Origin: Phascolarctos cinereus
Lineage: Eukaryota > Chordata > Mammalia > Diprotodontia > Phascolarctidae
Assembly (NCBI RefSeq): GCF_002099425.1
Contig: NW_018343964.1
Location: 11,766,001 to 11,830,000 of the forward strand
Reading direction: 5' to 3'
DNA length: 64,000 nucleotides
The first letter of the stretch is position 1, and the number at the start of each line of letters is the position of its first letter. Below, piece after piece: positions 11,900-23,087 of this stretch. The notes below the pieces were generated by a model. That model saw only the letters and a list, made by a program, of their open reading frames with translations, was not told the origin of the DNA and made no database searches. The translations under genes were made by a program, and so were the position numbers.

Positions 11900-12385
11900 A
11901 AAACAGGCTTGTCACTGGGAAATTGTGCAGACTTTTTTAATGATCCCATGTTTTTCCCTAGAACAAGGGCCCATTGTTTTCATATCATTATTCTTCAGGG
12001 ATGCTATATGGCTGTGAGTCATAGAATACCCCAGTCTCTGAAGAATTAAAACTGAGGGACAACCAAAGGCCAGTGGGGAGATACATAGCGGCTGTGACCA
12101 AAGAAGTGCACAAGAAAAATGGCACATTATAAGGGTGTGTGACTGGAGAAAAGATGGGCCAGTCACATAGCAAGAGTGAGAGATGACCAGTGGACCAGAG
12201 CCTATTTGCCCATTCTTGTCTATACAACAGCGGAACTACCAGAATGCTGGATGGACCCCCGTACTGGAATTATGGAAGCACAAGGACATGAGTCCCACAG
12301 GTGGGACAAGAATGGATGGGTTGAAATCTGTAGAGTTGGGGGAAGTACCTGCATCAACTACATCACAGATCCATGCAAGTAAAGG
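11900..12385 (+). mobile_element. RTE-clade LINE fragment (C-terminal RT region)
   Basis: At 12001 the plus strand reads MLYGCES, the conserved box near the C-terminal end of RT in RTE-type LINEs, followed in the same frame after one stop by NTPVSEELKLRDNQRP. At 12152, in another frame, it reads RWASHIARVRDDQWTRA, matching the RTE 'RWAGHIAR..DDRWT' box. At least one frameshift and one stop separate these, so this is a dead copy. The 3' end runs into an A/C-rich stretch near 12440. This matches the BovB/RTE group known in marsupials; the subfamily is not determined. Confidence 0.85.
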
Positions 12386-12480
12386 AGGGTTCTGGGTGTG
12401 TTAGGGAGTGGGGGGTTTATTGAGAATTAATTGTAGTGTAAGAAACAAAAAGCAAAACCAAAATAAAAAAACCCATCAAA

Positions 12481-12525
12481 TTCTAATTCATTGACTTCTA
12501 ATTCATTGACTTCTAATTCATTGAC
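12481..12525. repeat. Three perfect copies of a 15-bp unit
   Basis: The unit ttctaattcattgac is repeated exactly three times without interruption, just downstream of the RTE fragment. Confidence 0.95.
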
Positions 12526-12811
12526 TGCCTTTGCCCCTTCCAGAACAAATAACTATTTCGATCAACCACATCATGAAACCATCAATAGGGTTAAGTCCCA
12601 TAATGAGATATAATAAATGATGATATTTTTATCTGCTCTCTATTGCCTTGGAGGACTTTCCCAAGGATCAGGAATGCTAAGTGTCATTTATGTAGATACC
12701 TAAATACCAAACAAGTCCGTTGGAAAAAAAAATCATTGTAAAATCTAGACAAGTGGTTGCTATAAAACTTAAATGAGATATTATTCACTCTAAGCCCCTC
12801 ATTTACCATCT

Positions 12812-13080
12812 TTGGGCATTATGGCATATTGGACAGAGTAGATTTAGAAGTCAGGAAGACCTGGGTTCAAATTTCACCTCTGACCTTTTACTGGCTGTAT
12901 GACCCTGGGCAAGTCACTTAACATCTCAGCCTCAGTTTCCTCATCTGTACAATGGTGGTTGTAGGTACCACATACCTTGTGGTACCTACCTCAAAAGTCG
13001 TTGTGAGCTCAAATGAGATAATGTAAGTAAAATGCTTTGCACACTTCAAAACACTCTATGATATCTGTTATCATTCCTAT
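12812..13080 (+). mobile_element. MIR/THER1-type SINE
   Basis: Head 'tggcatattggacagag', 'ctgggcaagtcacttaac', 'tcagtttcctcatctgta', and a tail 'aaatgagataatgtaagtaaa'. It contains a small perfect inverted repeat at 12961-12989 that is not part of the usual SINE sequence. Confidence 0.85.
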
Positions 13081-13084
13081 TGTG

Positions 13085-13650
13085 ATTGTTGTTGTTTTTA
13101 GAGTTATCTTATCCTGAGCCATCCAATCCAGATCACCAATGATGGCAACTTGTCACAGTTCACCATTCCATAAAACTAGGTCAAATGGAAATCAGGCATC
13201 TATGTTTATGTAATTTCTTCCATATACAGTATGGCAGCACAAGGAAAATACATTGCCATAATTAATATGACTATGGAAACCAGAAAACCTGAGGAAGGTG
13301 TCATAATGGTTTTAGAACTCTTGGAACCAACTGAATAGAAAAGTCATTAGCATCACTGATCTCCACGTTTCAACTGATCTCAGAAGAGAAAGTCAGGTCT
13401 TCATTTCCCACCTTTACAATGCTGGAACTCATGTTGAAATAACAGTAAAGACTTCTACAAGAGGATGATGGGGTCCAATTTTGACTGTAAAGAAATGAAA
13501 CATATAAGAAAAAATGGCATCTCTGGAGAAAGCTAATAGTAACATGTTAATAACCAATTAGAATAAATGTAAATTTCAGCTAGGGAAGAACTCTATAAGG
13601 AATCTTATGAATATTCTGTGTAATCGATATTCTTTAGCATGATATCCTTT
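13085..13650. other. Unclassified, no gene seen
   Basis: AT-rich sequence with no recognised repeat or convincing frame. Confidence 0.4.
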
Positions 13651-13652
13651 TT

Positions 13653-13909
13653 ATAATAACGATGGCTAGCATTTACATATAACACATTAAAGTTTACAAA
13701 GCATTTTACAAACATCTCATTTTATCCTCACGACATCCCTGGGAGGTAGGTGCTATTGTTATCCTATTTCATAGATGGGAAAACTGAGGCAAAGAGGGTT
13801 AAGTGATTTGCCCAGGATTGTACAGCTAGTAATTGTCTGAGGCCAATTTGAACTCAGATCTTCCTGACTCCAGGTCTAGGACCCTATCCACTATGCCACC
13901 TAGATGCCT
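13653..13909 (-). mobile_element. MIR/THER1-type SINE
   Basis: Read in antisense: 'gctagcatttacata', 'ctcattttatcctcacgac', 'aactgaggcaaagagggtta', ending in the tRNA-like head complement 'atccactatgccacctaga'. Confidence 0.9.
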
Positions 13910-14522
13910 TTGAAAGATTAAAGAATACTATACTTGTAAATGTTTTTTCTCTCTCCCTCACCTTTCTTCCTTCTCTTCCCCTCAAATCTTATCAGTGTCC
14001 TAGGCAACTCTGCAATAAGACTATAGCTGTAGGACAATTGCTGATTTACACTGATAGTGATTTTCCTCACCAAGAATTCTATGCACCAATATACAATATA
14101 CAATGTACAGGTCGGGAACAACAAAAAATCATGGTAAACTATCCTTCTTTTCAGTGGGTGGCTGTTCAGAATCGACACATTGCTAATATCATGTTGTTTG
14201 ACTCCCTCTGGACATGTGGTGGTCCCATGCTCTGCACCACCACCCCAGCTACACAAAGGTGCAGTTCAAACAAACTTCAGGATTCTCTGCGGAGGCAGAG
14301 TGAAAGTATTGGTACAGTATTAATGTCTTTCAGTATGTGTAGCCTTTGCAGGTACGTGCCTTTGTAGCTCACGTGGTGGACCAGCAAATTGGTGAGCCAT
14401 CTGTTTGCTTGAAATTAGTGGAACTCTAAATTGAACACTTCGTAATTTTCGACAGTATTTCTAATTCTAGTTGTCTTCAATTTTGTTCCCTGTCAAGTAT
14501 TAAGACATAACTCATATGTCAG
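13910..14522. other. Unclassified, no gene seen
   Basis: Open frames of 109 and 112 codons overlap on opposite strands at about 13918-14367. Neither has a recognisable domain or a gene context. Confidence 0.35.
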
Positions 14523-14756
14523 TAGGGCAGCTAGGTGGCACCAGACCTGGAATCAGGAAGGAGGACCTGAGTTCAAATGTGACCTCAAATACTCACTAGC
14601 TGTGTGACCCTGGACAAGTCACTTAACCCTCTTTGCCTCAGGTTCCTCACCTGTAAAATGAGCTGGAGAAGGAAATGGCAAACCACTCCAGTATCTTTGC
14701 CAAGAAAAGCCCAGATGGGGTCATGAAAAGTCAAACACGACTGAGCAACAGCAAAG
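14523..14756 (+). mobile_element. MAR1/WALLSI-type marsupial SINE
   Basis: Head 'gggcagctaggtggcacc', tail 'gctggagaaggaaatggcaa', then 'gatggggtcatgaaaagtca' and an AGCAACAGC end. About 15 bases of the head are missing relative to the other copies. Confidence 0.9.
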
Positions 14757-15650
14757 TGTTGATTTAAAGGTTTAGGCATAGAATTCCAACCAAACTTCAA
14801 GTTTTTAAATAAGTTTCCATTATTTGGGGGATGTCTGTGTTCAAAGGTTAATTTTGGTATTGTAACGTAACAAAGCTGATGAGAGAAAAAAAAACCAACT
14901 CACAGACTGGCAAGATGTGGAAGTGTATTCTATTCTCCCATACAGCTTCTTGGAAGACCAAATAGGAACATAATGTTGATTTGATAAGAACCTCCAAATC
15001 CATGATGTCTCTCCTTAAATGGCTTCGAATTATTTCTGTGTTGCAAAGGAAAACAAACTCTAAAAACAAATAAGCAAATAAACAAATTAATTAAAACTTC
15101 CATAAACATGTTTCCATTTCTGGTACCCTTAAGCTGTTGCTCCTGCCTCAGTAGTTCAGATAAGGGTTCTCCCCATCTTTAACTAGCGAAGTGGAGACTC
15201 TCCACGACTCTTCTTGATGTTGAAGTATCAGAATTGGGACTGCGAGGTTAGTGTCTAAAATCAGTTGGTCTGAACAATTCTTTAAACTGTTCTTTAAAAT
15301 TTTCAGTTTCTGCCTTGAATTAATTATGGTTCCTCTCCAGCACCCAACACAGCCATTAAATTTTAACTGAGATTCAAATTTAGGCTGTGCTAATTCAAGT
15401 TGCCATTTAATCCCCTTTAACTCTGTTCTTAGTCCTTACCTTTGAACCTCTGCATTGTTTTCTGAATTTCTGACTGTTTCCAAATTTTCTGAAACTCAGT
15501 TGCAAGTTAGTGCATTTGTTTGTATTGATTAAGAATTTTTTCTTTTTGATATATTTCAGATAATTTCTTAACCTTTTGCTTTTCCGTTTTCAAATCACAT
15601 TTTATAAGTTCCAAATGTGTTGTTAGTTTTTGCTTCTCTTTTTTCACCCT
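14757..15650. other. Unclassified; minus strand partly codes for lysine/glutamate-rich helix
   Basis: No SINE or LINE recognised. On the minus strand at about 15535-15650 the frame reads charged, coiled-coil-like sequence (e.g. LELIKCDLKTEKQKVKKLSE), and frames further along (toward 15440) are broken. This may be a decayed gag-like or pseudogene remnant. No family is assigned. Confidence 0.35.
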
Positions 15651-15651
15651 G

Positions 15652-15892
15652 CTTTTGTTGTTGTGTCCTACTCTTCATGTGCCCATTTGGGATTTTCTTG
15701 GTAAAGATATTGGAGAGGTTTGCCATTTTCTTCACCAGCTCATTTTACAGATGAGAAAACTGAGGCAGTTATGGTTAAGTGACTTGCCCAGAGTCCTACA
15801 GCTAGTAAGTGTCTGAGGCCAGATTTGAACTCATGAAGAGGAATCTTCCTGACTCCAGGCCCAGCACTCTAACTACTGCACCACCTAGCATA
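15652..15892 (-). mobile_element. MAR1/WALLSI-type marsupial SINE
   Basis: Antisense copy: begins with 'gttgttgtgtcc', then 'tttgccattttcttcaccag', 'cagatgagaaaactgaggca', and ends 'ctgcaccacctagc'. Confidence 0.9.
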
Positions 15893-15999
15893 TACCTCTC
15901 TCTAGTGGGTTTATTTATTCTTTCATATTTAGGCATGCTACCCAAAAAGCCACTAGGGCCTTAGCCGCCTTTCTGGTTTGGCCTGAGTTATGCTTTTTT

Positions 16000-16480
16000 C
16001 TTTCTTTTTTTAATTTTTAAATTAATTTATTTTTAGTTTTCAATATTCACTTCCATAAGCTTTTGAGTTTTAAATTTTCTCCACCACCCTCCCTCCCCAA
16101 CCAGATTGGTGTGCAATCTGATATAGGCTCTACATATATATTCTTATTAAACATATTTTCACATTAGTCATGTTGTAAAGAAGAATCAGAACAAATGAGA
16201 GGAATCACAAGAAAGAAGAAACAAAAAAAGAGAAAGCAAATAGTATGCTTCAATCTGCATTCAGACTCTATAGTTCTTTATCTGGATGTGGGTAGCCTTT
16301 TCCATCATGAGTCTTTTGGAGTTGTCTTAGATCGTTTCATTGCTGAGAAGAGCTAAGGCTATCAAAGTCAGTCATCACACAATATGGCTGTGATATCTTT
16401 TATGACATTTCTGGCGCACAATTCTTCCTTATTTAATGGTTGCTACGTATTCACACCACTGTGCCCTTCTTCATTGACCT
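16000..16480 (-). mobile_element. L1 LINE 3' UTR/3' end
   Basis: Antisense marsupial L1 3' UTR: T-rich start, 'ccctccctccccaa', 'actctatagttct', 'catcatgagtcttttgga', 'cattgctgagaagagct'. It is 5'-truncated. A young-looking SINE follows at 16522. Confidence 0.85.
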
Positions 16481-16521
16481 TTGAATGGCTTGCAACCTTA
16501 ATTCTTAAGAGCCTGTGACTT

Positions 16522-16648
16522 AGGGGCATCTAGACGGTGCAGTGGATAGAGCACGGCCCTGGAGTCAAGAGGACCTGAATTCAAATCCAGTCTCAGATAC
16601 ATACCAATTGCCTCACCAAAAAATAAATAAATAAAAAATAAACAAAAA
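16522..16648 (+). mobile_element. Short tRNA-derived SINE (SINE1_MD-like)
   Basis: Head 'gcatctagacggtgcagtgg', then 'gaattcaaatccagtctcag' and a direct run into 'attgcctcaccaaaaaataa' with an AAAT-repeat tail. It lacks the long MAR1 tail. This layout matches the shorter opossum-type SINE. Confidence 0.8.
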
Positions 16649-17752
16649 AGAACCTGTGATTTACAGCCATTCAGAACTGCTAGAAGAATGTTGGTATATA
16701 GAAGATAGGCACTGTTTCAAGGAGAAACTTAGGCTTTTTTAAAACATGACACAGTTTCCCAAAGGCAAACCAGTTTACTCTCCTCTTCCTCCTGTTTAAT
16801 GATAGGCTAAGTTCACTATATATTTGTAATATCTGTACCAGATATGTACTAATGGACCAGCTCTCTGGTTTGTTCATCCAACTGGTTATCATAGTCCAGA
16901 CAATGGGCATTCTTTATCTGATCCCTGTTTGGATAATCAGGCCAGTCTTTTGAGTGATTGTGGATCCCATTTGGGAAGTTACGCAATGTTCTAGAACTTC
17001 ATGCAAACGACATATTATCATCCACAAATAGACCTCAGCCTTAACATTCCACGGGTCTCAGTTTTCTCACCAGTAAAATGAGGGGATTGTTGAAGATGGA
17101 CTCCGATATCCTTTCTAGCCCAAGATCTTTGATTGTAAGATATACGAGGAACTCTCTCTTCCCTCTACATTCTGTCCTAGACATCCTCCATGACAATGGC
17201 AAAAACCATTTATGAACATATGTCTCCCAGTTTTATATCTCACTTGATATCACGAGAGGGCCATTGAATATTTATCTCTGTTGTTACATCCTTCAACAAA
17301 TCTCATGTGATTTGGCATGTGCAAGAGAAACACCTTATTGGTGGAAAGTCTTTAAGGTAGAATTTTGCTTTACCAAATTTGTTTTACAGTCACATGCTTT
17401 TCTTTTTTTAAACAGTCAACAAATAATAAGCAAAGTAGGTTCTCACATTCTCTGCATCTTTCATCAGTTGTGTGGCTGCACTCTAACTAGTAGATAGCAG
17501 ATTCTTAATAAATGCTTGTTGATTAATGGTTATAGAATATCATTTGTGAAAACTTGCATATTCCCTTTCCATACCATCATCAAAGATATATTTAACATGT
17601 GTAGATCATTCCCCTAAAAATTTTTGTGGAGCTGGGAATGCAGGTTTTTTTTTTTTTTTTAATGCTAAGGACCTGTATTTTCTCCAAGGGCTAGGAAGTT
17701 CTTGTAGAATTTCTTACTTCCTCCTCCTTCACCAAAGATGATGGCACATAAG
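16649..17752. other. Mostly unclassified, with a MIR fragment and an L2-like tail
   Basis: A MIR piece lies at about 17040-17135 on the plus strand ('tctcagttttctcaccagta'). An L2-like terminus lies at about 17490-17525 ('ttaataaatgcttgttgatt'). A T-run of about 19 starts near 17645. No gene seen. Confidence 0.45.
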
Positions 17753-18010
17753 GAATTATAATAGCTTGCATTTATATAACACCTTCAGTTTTGCAAAAGG
17801 CTTGACAAATGCGTTCTCATTTGAGCCTCACAACAACCCTAGGAAGTATGTGCTATTATTATCTCCATTTTACAGACAGAGAAACTGAGGCAGACTGCCA
17901 TTAAGTGACTTGCTGCCCAGGGTCACACAGCTAGTAAATGCCTGTAGTAGGATTTGAACTCAGGTCTCCCTGAATCCATTCCAGTGTCCTATCTGCTGTC
18001 ACTCAGCTAC
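17753..18010 (-). mobile_element. MIR/THER1-type SINE
   Basis: Antisense: 'ataatagcttgcatttatat', 'ctccattttacagacagaga', 'cagggtcacacagctagtaa', 'ttgaactcaggtctccctga'. Confidence 0.9.
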
Positions 18011-18555
18011 AAATATATTTGACAAAAGCTACAAATATTTTCATGCAGGTCTTTGTGCGAATGTTTATAATGAGCATCACAATAAAAGATGACCAAGTGT
18101 CTGTTGCATGAATCATGATTCTTGTTGTTGTTTTAAGACCCATCATAAAATCAGCTGCATAAGTTTATTTGCCCTTCCACAGAGAACCTGGGTATCATCC
18201 TTTGATTTAGCAGCAACATCCTTTTGTCTTCTGGTTTCCTTTACAACAAGAAAGGCAAGTTTGATACAGTTCAGTTCCTTTAGTAGTCTGTCCGTGCACT
18301 GATCACTAGACAAAGTTTGCAGTGTCACATGAATGTTTACAGATGGTCTCAAAATGATGATTTTCTTTTTACCCTCGGTCCCCTTTTCTACCACTCCACC
18401 ACTGTCACCATGTTGTATTTTTCTTTATTTCATGGGTTGCAATAGCTAATGAATTTTTACCGAGTAGCCAGGCTACTAGTATTGAGCCTTTCCTTACTTG
18501 GTCTAGTCCTCCTAAAACAGAGAGTGTCTGTTGCCAGGACCATGGAATGGGATGG
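18011..18555. other. Unclassified, no gene seen
   Basis: Two overlapping antiparallel frames (about 18108-18394) have no recognisable domain. Confidence 0.35.
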
Positions 18556-18690
18556 TAAAACATTTATTAAACACGTACAGTGTGCCAGCCACTATGCTAA
18601 GCACTCTAGATACAAATAGAAAATTGAGAGAGCCTTACTCTCAAGCAACTCACATTCCAATCAGGGGATGCAACATTCACTGGAAGGTTC
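18556..18690 (-). mobile_element. L2 LINE 3' terminus
   Basis: Antisense L2 end: 'catttattaaacacg', 'gtgccagccactatgctaag', 'caagcaactcacattccaat'. Confidence 0.75.
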
Positions 18691-18695
18691 TGCTA

Positions 18696-19325
18696 TAGGG
18701 TAGATGGAAAAGGCTGGTGGAACTTAAGGAGCAAAGGCAGGGCAGATGGGAAATCAGAGTGGGCCACCATCTTACCAGAACCACATTTGGTTCTGCTTGC
18801 TCTCTGGCTAACCACCTGCTGGAATGAAGGTAGTGAACTCCAGGGTCAGAGTGGAACAGGATTATGGATTACCTCCAACAGGGGTGAGGATAAGAGAAGT
18901 CAGGATCTAGCTAGGACAGGGTACTCAATGCATGTTGGGAACTAGGCAATGGGGGCTGGGGTGGGCCCTGTTGGAATGTGGGTAGCTGCTAGCTGAAACA
19001 GAAGAGTGGAAGGTCCAGAAACCCAAAGCCTTTCCACAATGGTAGAACCTGAGTCTGCACTCTTGGACACAGGCATCAAGGTTGCTTTCACTCAATGATG
19101 AAGATTTAGAGGATTTTGAGATGGATCTCCAACTTATAAATGAGAAATCAAAGGCTTGGGGTAGTTAAGTACTTGCCTAGGGTCATATAGATAATAAGTA
19201 TCTGAGCTGGAACTCAAATTATCCTGTCAACCCTGGGGCAGATGGAAAAGTCTGGTGGAACTTTAGAAGCAATAGCAGGATAGATGAGAAGTCACAGTGA
19301 TCTACTATCTTACCAGAAATGTGGT
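18696..19325 (+). repeat. Pair of unclassified direct repeats (18696-18790 and 19229-19325)
   Basis: Both begin 'agatggaaaag.ctggtgga', continue with 'gcaa.agcagg..agatg' and end 'atcttaccagaa'. By eye somewhat under 80% identical over ~95 bp, and 533 bp apart. No family recognised. A MIR piece (about 19085-19220, minus) lies between them. Confidence 0.6.
19085..19220 (-). mobile_element. MIR-type SINE fragment
   Basis: Antisense words 'gatggatctccaacttataa', 'agtacttgcctagggtcata' and 'gagctggaactcaaat'. Confidence 0.6.
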
Positions 19326-19744
19326 AATCCCACCAGTGTGTATGACCATGCTCTAGTTCTTTCTCTTAAAGTCTATGTTCTTTCTGGTACAGCTAATAAG
19401 CTCTTTTCTTTTCTATTGTAGCCAGCTACACTAATATAATAACTAAAAATAGTATTTCTGATCTCAGGTGGAGATAATATGTGACTACAGGAATGTTTCC
19501 ATTTTTAGTAGCACTTTTTCCCACGTGGATGTCCAGGGTGTCCTAACTGGGGAAATCAAAACAGGGTCGTTTCCTTGGAGAATTTAGGGGTTTGCCTGTA
19601 GCGTTAGGATTTCATTCTAGCATTTGACCCTTAGAGGGTGCTGTCTGCTTTGGTAATCTGTAAAGGTTGCGTTAGCAACAGAGCCTTACAGTCATGGTCC
19701 AGTATCCTTTCAGAGGTTGTTGGGGTAAATGAAACCATCACTGA
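19326..19744. other. Unclassified, no gene seen
   Basis: No recognised repeat or coding sequence. Confidence 0.35.
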
Positions 19745-20205
19745 TGTTCCTAGAGCGTAGTTCTGATCATGTAAGTCCTCTGGTTAAGAAGGTTTAGTGG
19801 CTCCCTACTGCCTCTCGGAGAAAATGAAGTCCTCTGTTTGACATTTACCGTCCCCATCTGGCTCCACCCTCTTTTCTTTTTGGTTGCTCCCATCAGTGTT
19901 CCAGACAAACCAGCCTCCTGGTTGTCTCTTAGACAAAATGTTTCATCTCCTTTCTCCAAAGCTTCGTCCATGCTGTCCCCTATGTCGGGGACACTCTCTC
20001 TTCTTACCTTCCTGTCTCGGAACTCTAGGTTTACTTATATGTGTACATGCTTTATTTCTCTCTTCCCCTTCTCCTCTCTCCCCCTGCCCCCTCCAGGTAC
20101 AATGGAAGCCTCTTAAGGGTAAGGAATGACTTGTTTCTGCCTTTGCATACTAGTACACTGGGACACAGCAAGTGCTTAATTAATGCTTGTTGAATTGAAT
20201 AGCGA
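19745..20205 (+). mobile_element. L2 LINE 3' portion
   Basis: 'ttctgatcatgtaag', 'agtggctccctactgcct' and a terminus 'agtgcttaattaatgcttgt' followed by TGAATTGAAT. Confidence 0.8.
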
Positions 20206-20454
20206 TCTTAAACAGTGCAGCCAAAGGATTCAGCCATTGGTTGGAGAGAAAAAGATGTGAATTTCATTCTGTACTCCTGCCAGAGGCTCCCTGAATGAAG
20301 GTGAGCATATTCTTTGCTCTTTTTTTTTTTCCTATTTCAGTTTCTCAGTTAAACTCAATATATAACCAAGTTGGATTATTTGATAAGGATAACTAGTCAT
20401 CTTCTTTTGGTCACTGGAGAGTTAATGTAGACTTGTGGTTTTTGTCTTTTTAAA

Positions 20455-20825
20455 ATCTAGAGAAGTTTTTTAATTTATAATAAAATTTTAACATTTACTT
20501 TTTAAAATTTTGTGTTCTAAATTCTCTCTTTCCCTCTTGCTCTTCCCCCACCCATTGAGAAGGCAAGAAATGTGAATCAATTATACGTGTGAATTCATGC
20601 AAGACATATTTAGATATTAGCCATGCTGCAAAAAAAAAAAGTCAAGAGAAAAATAAAGAAAGTGAAAAAGTTATGTTTTAATATGCACTCAGACTCCATC
20701 AGTTCTCTCTCTGGAGGCGGATAGCATCTTTCATCTTAAGTCCTTCAGAGTTGTCTTGGATCATTGCATTGCTGAGAACAGCTGAGTCAGTCATAGTTGA
20801 CATTTTACAATATTCATGCTGCCCC
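20455..20825 (-). mobile_element. L1 LINE 3' UTR
   Basis: Antisense L1: 'cattgagaaggcaagaaatg', 'cagactccatcagttctctc', 'agagttgtcttggatcattg', 'cattgctgagaacagctgag'. It is cut off after the 'ttttacaatatt' block. Confidence 0.9.
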
Positions 20826-21690
20826 TTTTTAAGGATCATGGGAGTGTACTAGACTCTCAAGATCCTATCAATAATAGAAAAAAATAAAAATTTTTCTCCA
20901 AGAGAATAAGAAAGGTAGGGTGCTGAGGGAAGACTGAAGAGAGAGCCAAGCTCTTTTTCTAGTTTAATCTTCCTATGATGGAGTGGAAAGTTGTGTCCAA
21001 CACATCGATTGGAGTGCAGCTGAAGTAGAAGATCGAACAAGTCAGATGTCAAGCAGTGGAATGAAGCCTTGTGTCTGGTGTATCTGAAAAGTGTTTTTTG
21101 GGCATGTGTCACCTTGGCAACAAGTTTATTAAAAGGGAAAGATGATTCTAGACTTCACTCTGCCACTAACTAAACCTTCAGTTTTACATGGAGAAGATGA
21201 AGAGGTTGGATGGCAAAACCTCTAAGATCCTTTTCAACTAATATTTTATGACTACATTATGAATGGACATATAAGAGACTACTGACATGTGACCTGTTAT
21301 TGAATAGTGAACAGTGAAGGGACAGCTTTTCTAGGGCTCATTGCGTAGGCCCTTGCAGCCTTTGATCTGAAAATGCAGCATTGGATGGAGTGAGCCCAGT
21401 GCTGCCATGTGCTTTGGGCAGGAAGCTTCAGAAAGACCTCCTCTACAAGCCAGGGTCTTGAATGGCCCCTCTCTCTCAACTGCTCACAAAAATGTCCAGC
21501 CAGGCTCTTGGTGGCAGCAAAATTCTCTCTCGATTGTATTATAACTTTTTATGTTTACCTCATATTCCCCTCTGAATCATTCAAAGGTCTGTATAAATAT
21601 TTCTCATCTAAGCTACTCTATAACCCAAAATTCTCATAGGACAGTGAAACTTTCCAAAGAAGAGATCAGTGATGATGCCTGGTTTTCCTA
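20826..21690. other. Mostly unclassified, with a MIR fragment
   Basis: A MIR 3' piece lies at about 21145-21260 (plus; 'tggcaaaacctctaagatcc'). The rest is unclassified, with no convincing gene. Confidence 0.4.
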
Positions 21691-21719
21691 CAAGTAGATA
21701 GAAAGCTCCTTAATAGCAG

Positions 21720-21783
<64 letters not shown>

Positions 21784-21895
21784 CTTTATCTTTCTCTCTT
21801 CCTTCCTTCCTTTCTTTCTTTGTATCCCTAATACCTAGAATAGTTTCTTACATGTCACAGGCATCTAATAAATACTCATTAAACTGAATTGAATA
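21690..21895 (+). mobile_element. L2 LINE 3' end split by a (TC)n expansion
   Basis: 'gatagaaagctccttaatag' is followed by about 57 bases of pure TC (21721-21777) and CTTT/CTTCC-rich sequence. Then come 'ctttgtatccctaatacct' and the terminal 'ctaataaatactcattaaac'. The normal L2 pyrimidine-rich stretch before 'tttgtatcccc' has expanded. Confidence 0.8.
21721..21777. repeat. (TC)n microsatellite
   Basis: About 28 uninterrupted TC units inside the L2 3' end. Confidence 0.95.
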
Positions 21896-22189
21896 TACCA
21901 CACTTTGACCTAGAAATATGGACTCTGTGATGGTTCTACTTAGAAAACCCAGGAGTGTTAGCTCAGCTATGCACAAACTGTATGACCATGAGCTTCTCAG
22001 CCTTCTTTGTAATGAGCTTTCCATCTACAAAATATGGGCCTAATCAATCAATAATATCAAGAATCTCCCTGATAAAATTTGTTGTATTGGTCCAAACTTA
22101 TGATTCCATAGGTACGGGGAACTCTGGGTACACAAACTCTCTCTCTCTCTCTCACACTTCAGATGCGTAACTCATGGTCTCAAAGAGTT

Positions 22190-22318
22190 CCCTGGAGCAC
22201 CAAAGGTTAAATGACTTGGGCAGGGGTCACAGAACCCATATATGTCAGAGGCAGGACTAGTAGCCAGGTACTTACTCCTGACTCTAGGTGTGCTCTCTAC
22301 TCAGCTCATTGCTTCCCC
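22190..22318 (-). mobile_element. MIR/THER1-type SINE fragment
   Basis: Antisense 'aggttaaatgacttgggcag', 'tcagaggcaggacta' and 'ctgactctaggtgtgctctc'. Confidence 0.7.
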
Positions 22319-22835
22319 ACCGCCAAATTCATCTTCCTCCAACAGTGGTTCCTCATTACAGAATCAAGTTCAAATTCCTTGGCCCTGCCCTTAAGGGCTG
22401 GCAGGATCTCCTCCCTTTGTAACTCATACTCCCCTCTAGGAATCTTCTGGTCCAGCTGACCTGGTGGAACCGTCCCTTGAAGTCAAACCTTGCTGCCTGC
22501 CTTCTCTCATACTACCCCTCCCTGCTGCTCTCTCCAACTCTCTTCAATTATCTAATTTCTTCTCTTTCTTCAAGGCACTGCTCAAATCCCATCTATCATT
22601 ACCATTCCAGATCTTTACAGTCTCTCCCTTCTCTGAACTCCTTGAGCACTTATGGCCTGTACCATCCACAGGGCACTCAGCATAGGTGTCCTCTTATAAT
22701 TAGTTCTCTTTTTAATCACATGCCTTGTTTCCCAATTTAAGTGGACATCTTCTTGAGAAAAACTATTTGGTCCCCAGTACCTTGCATGATTGCCTGAGTA
22801 GAGAAAGGAGTTGCTCAATGAGTATTTTTTGATGG
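22318..22835 (+). mobile_element. L2 LINE 3' portion
   Basis: 'aacagtggttcctcattaca', 'tcaagttcaaattccttggc', 'ttcaaggcactgctcaaatc', and a terminus 'ttgctcaatgagta'. The usual AATAAATG end is decayed. Confidence 0.8.
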
Positions 22836-23085
22836 TAGATGATATTACGAGCACTAAATCAGTTTCCCAAGTCTTCATTTAGGCCTTCAAGATAGGCCCG
22901 AAGGTAAATAAAGGATCCATGGCTGTCTCCCAGGAAATACTCATCACCAGGAAACTCATCATCCAGCGACTGCATCAGTGTTAGTAGTCATACCTCATCA
23001 GTACCCTCAGTAGCCTCTGCCCTTCTGACTGGAGGGCTAGAAGATGGAGTCAAAAACCATCCTCAAAACCTGCATTTACTCCAAA
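22836..23085. other. Unclassified, no gene seen
   Basis: No recognised repeat or coding sequence. Confidence 0.35.
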
Positions 23086-23087
23086 GG

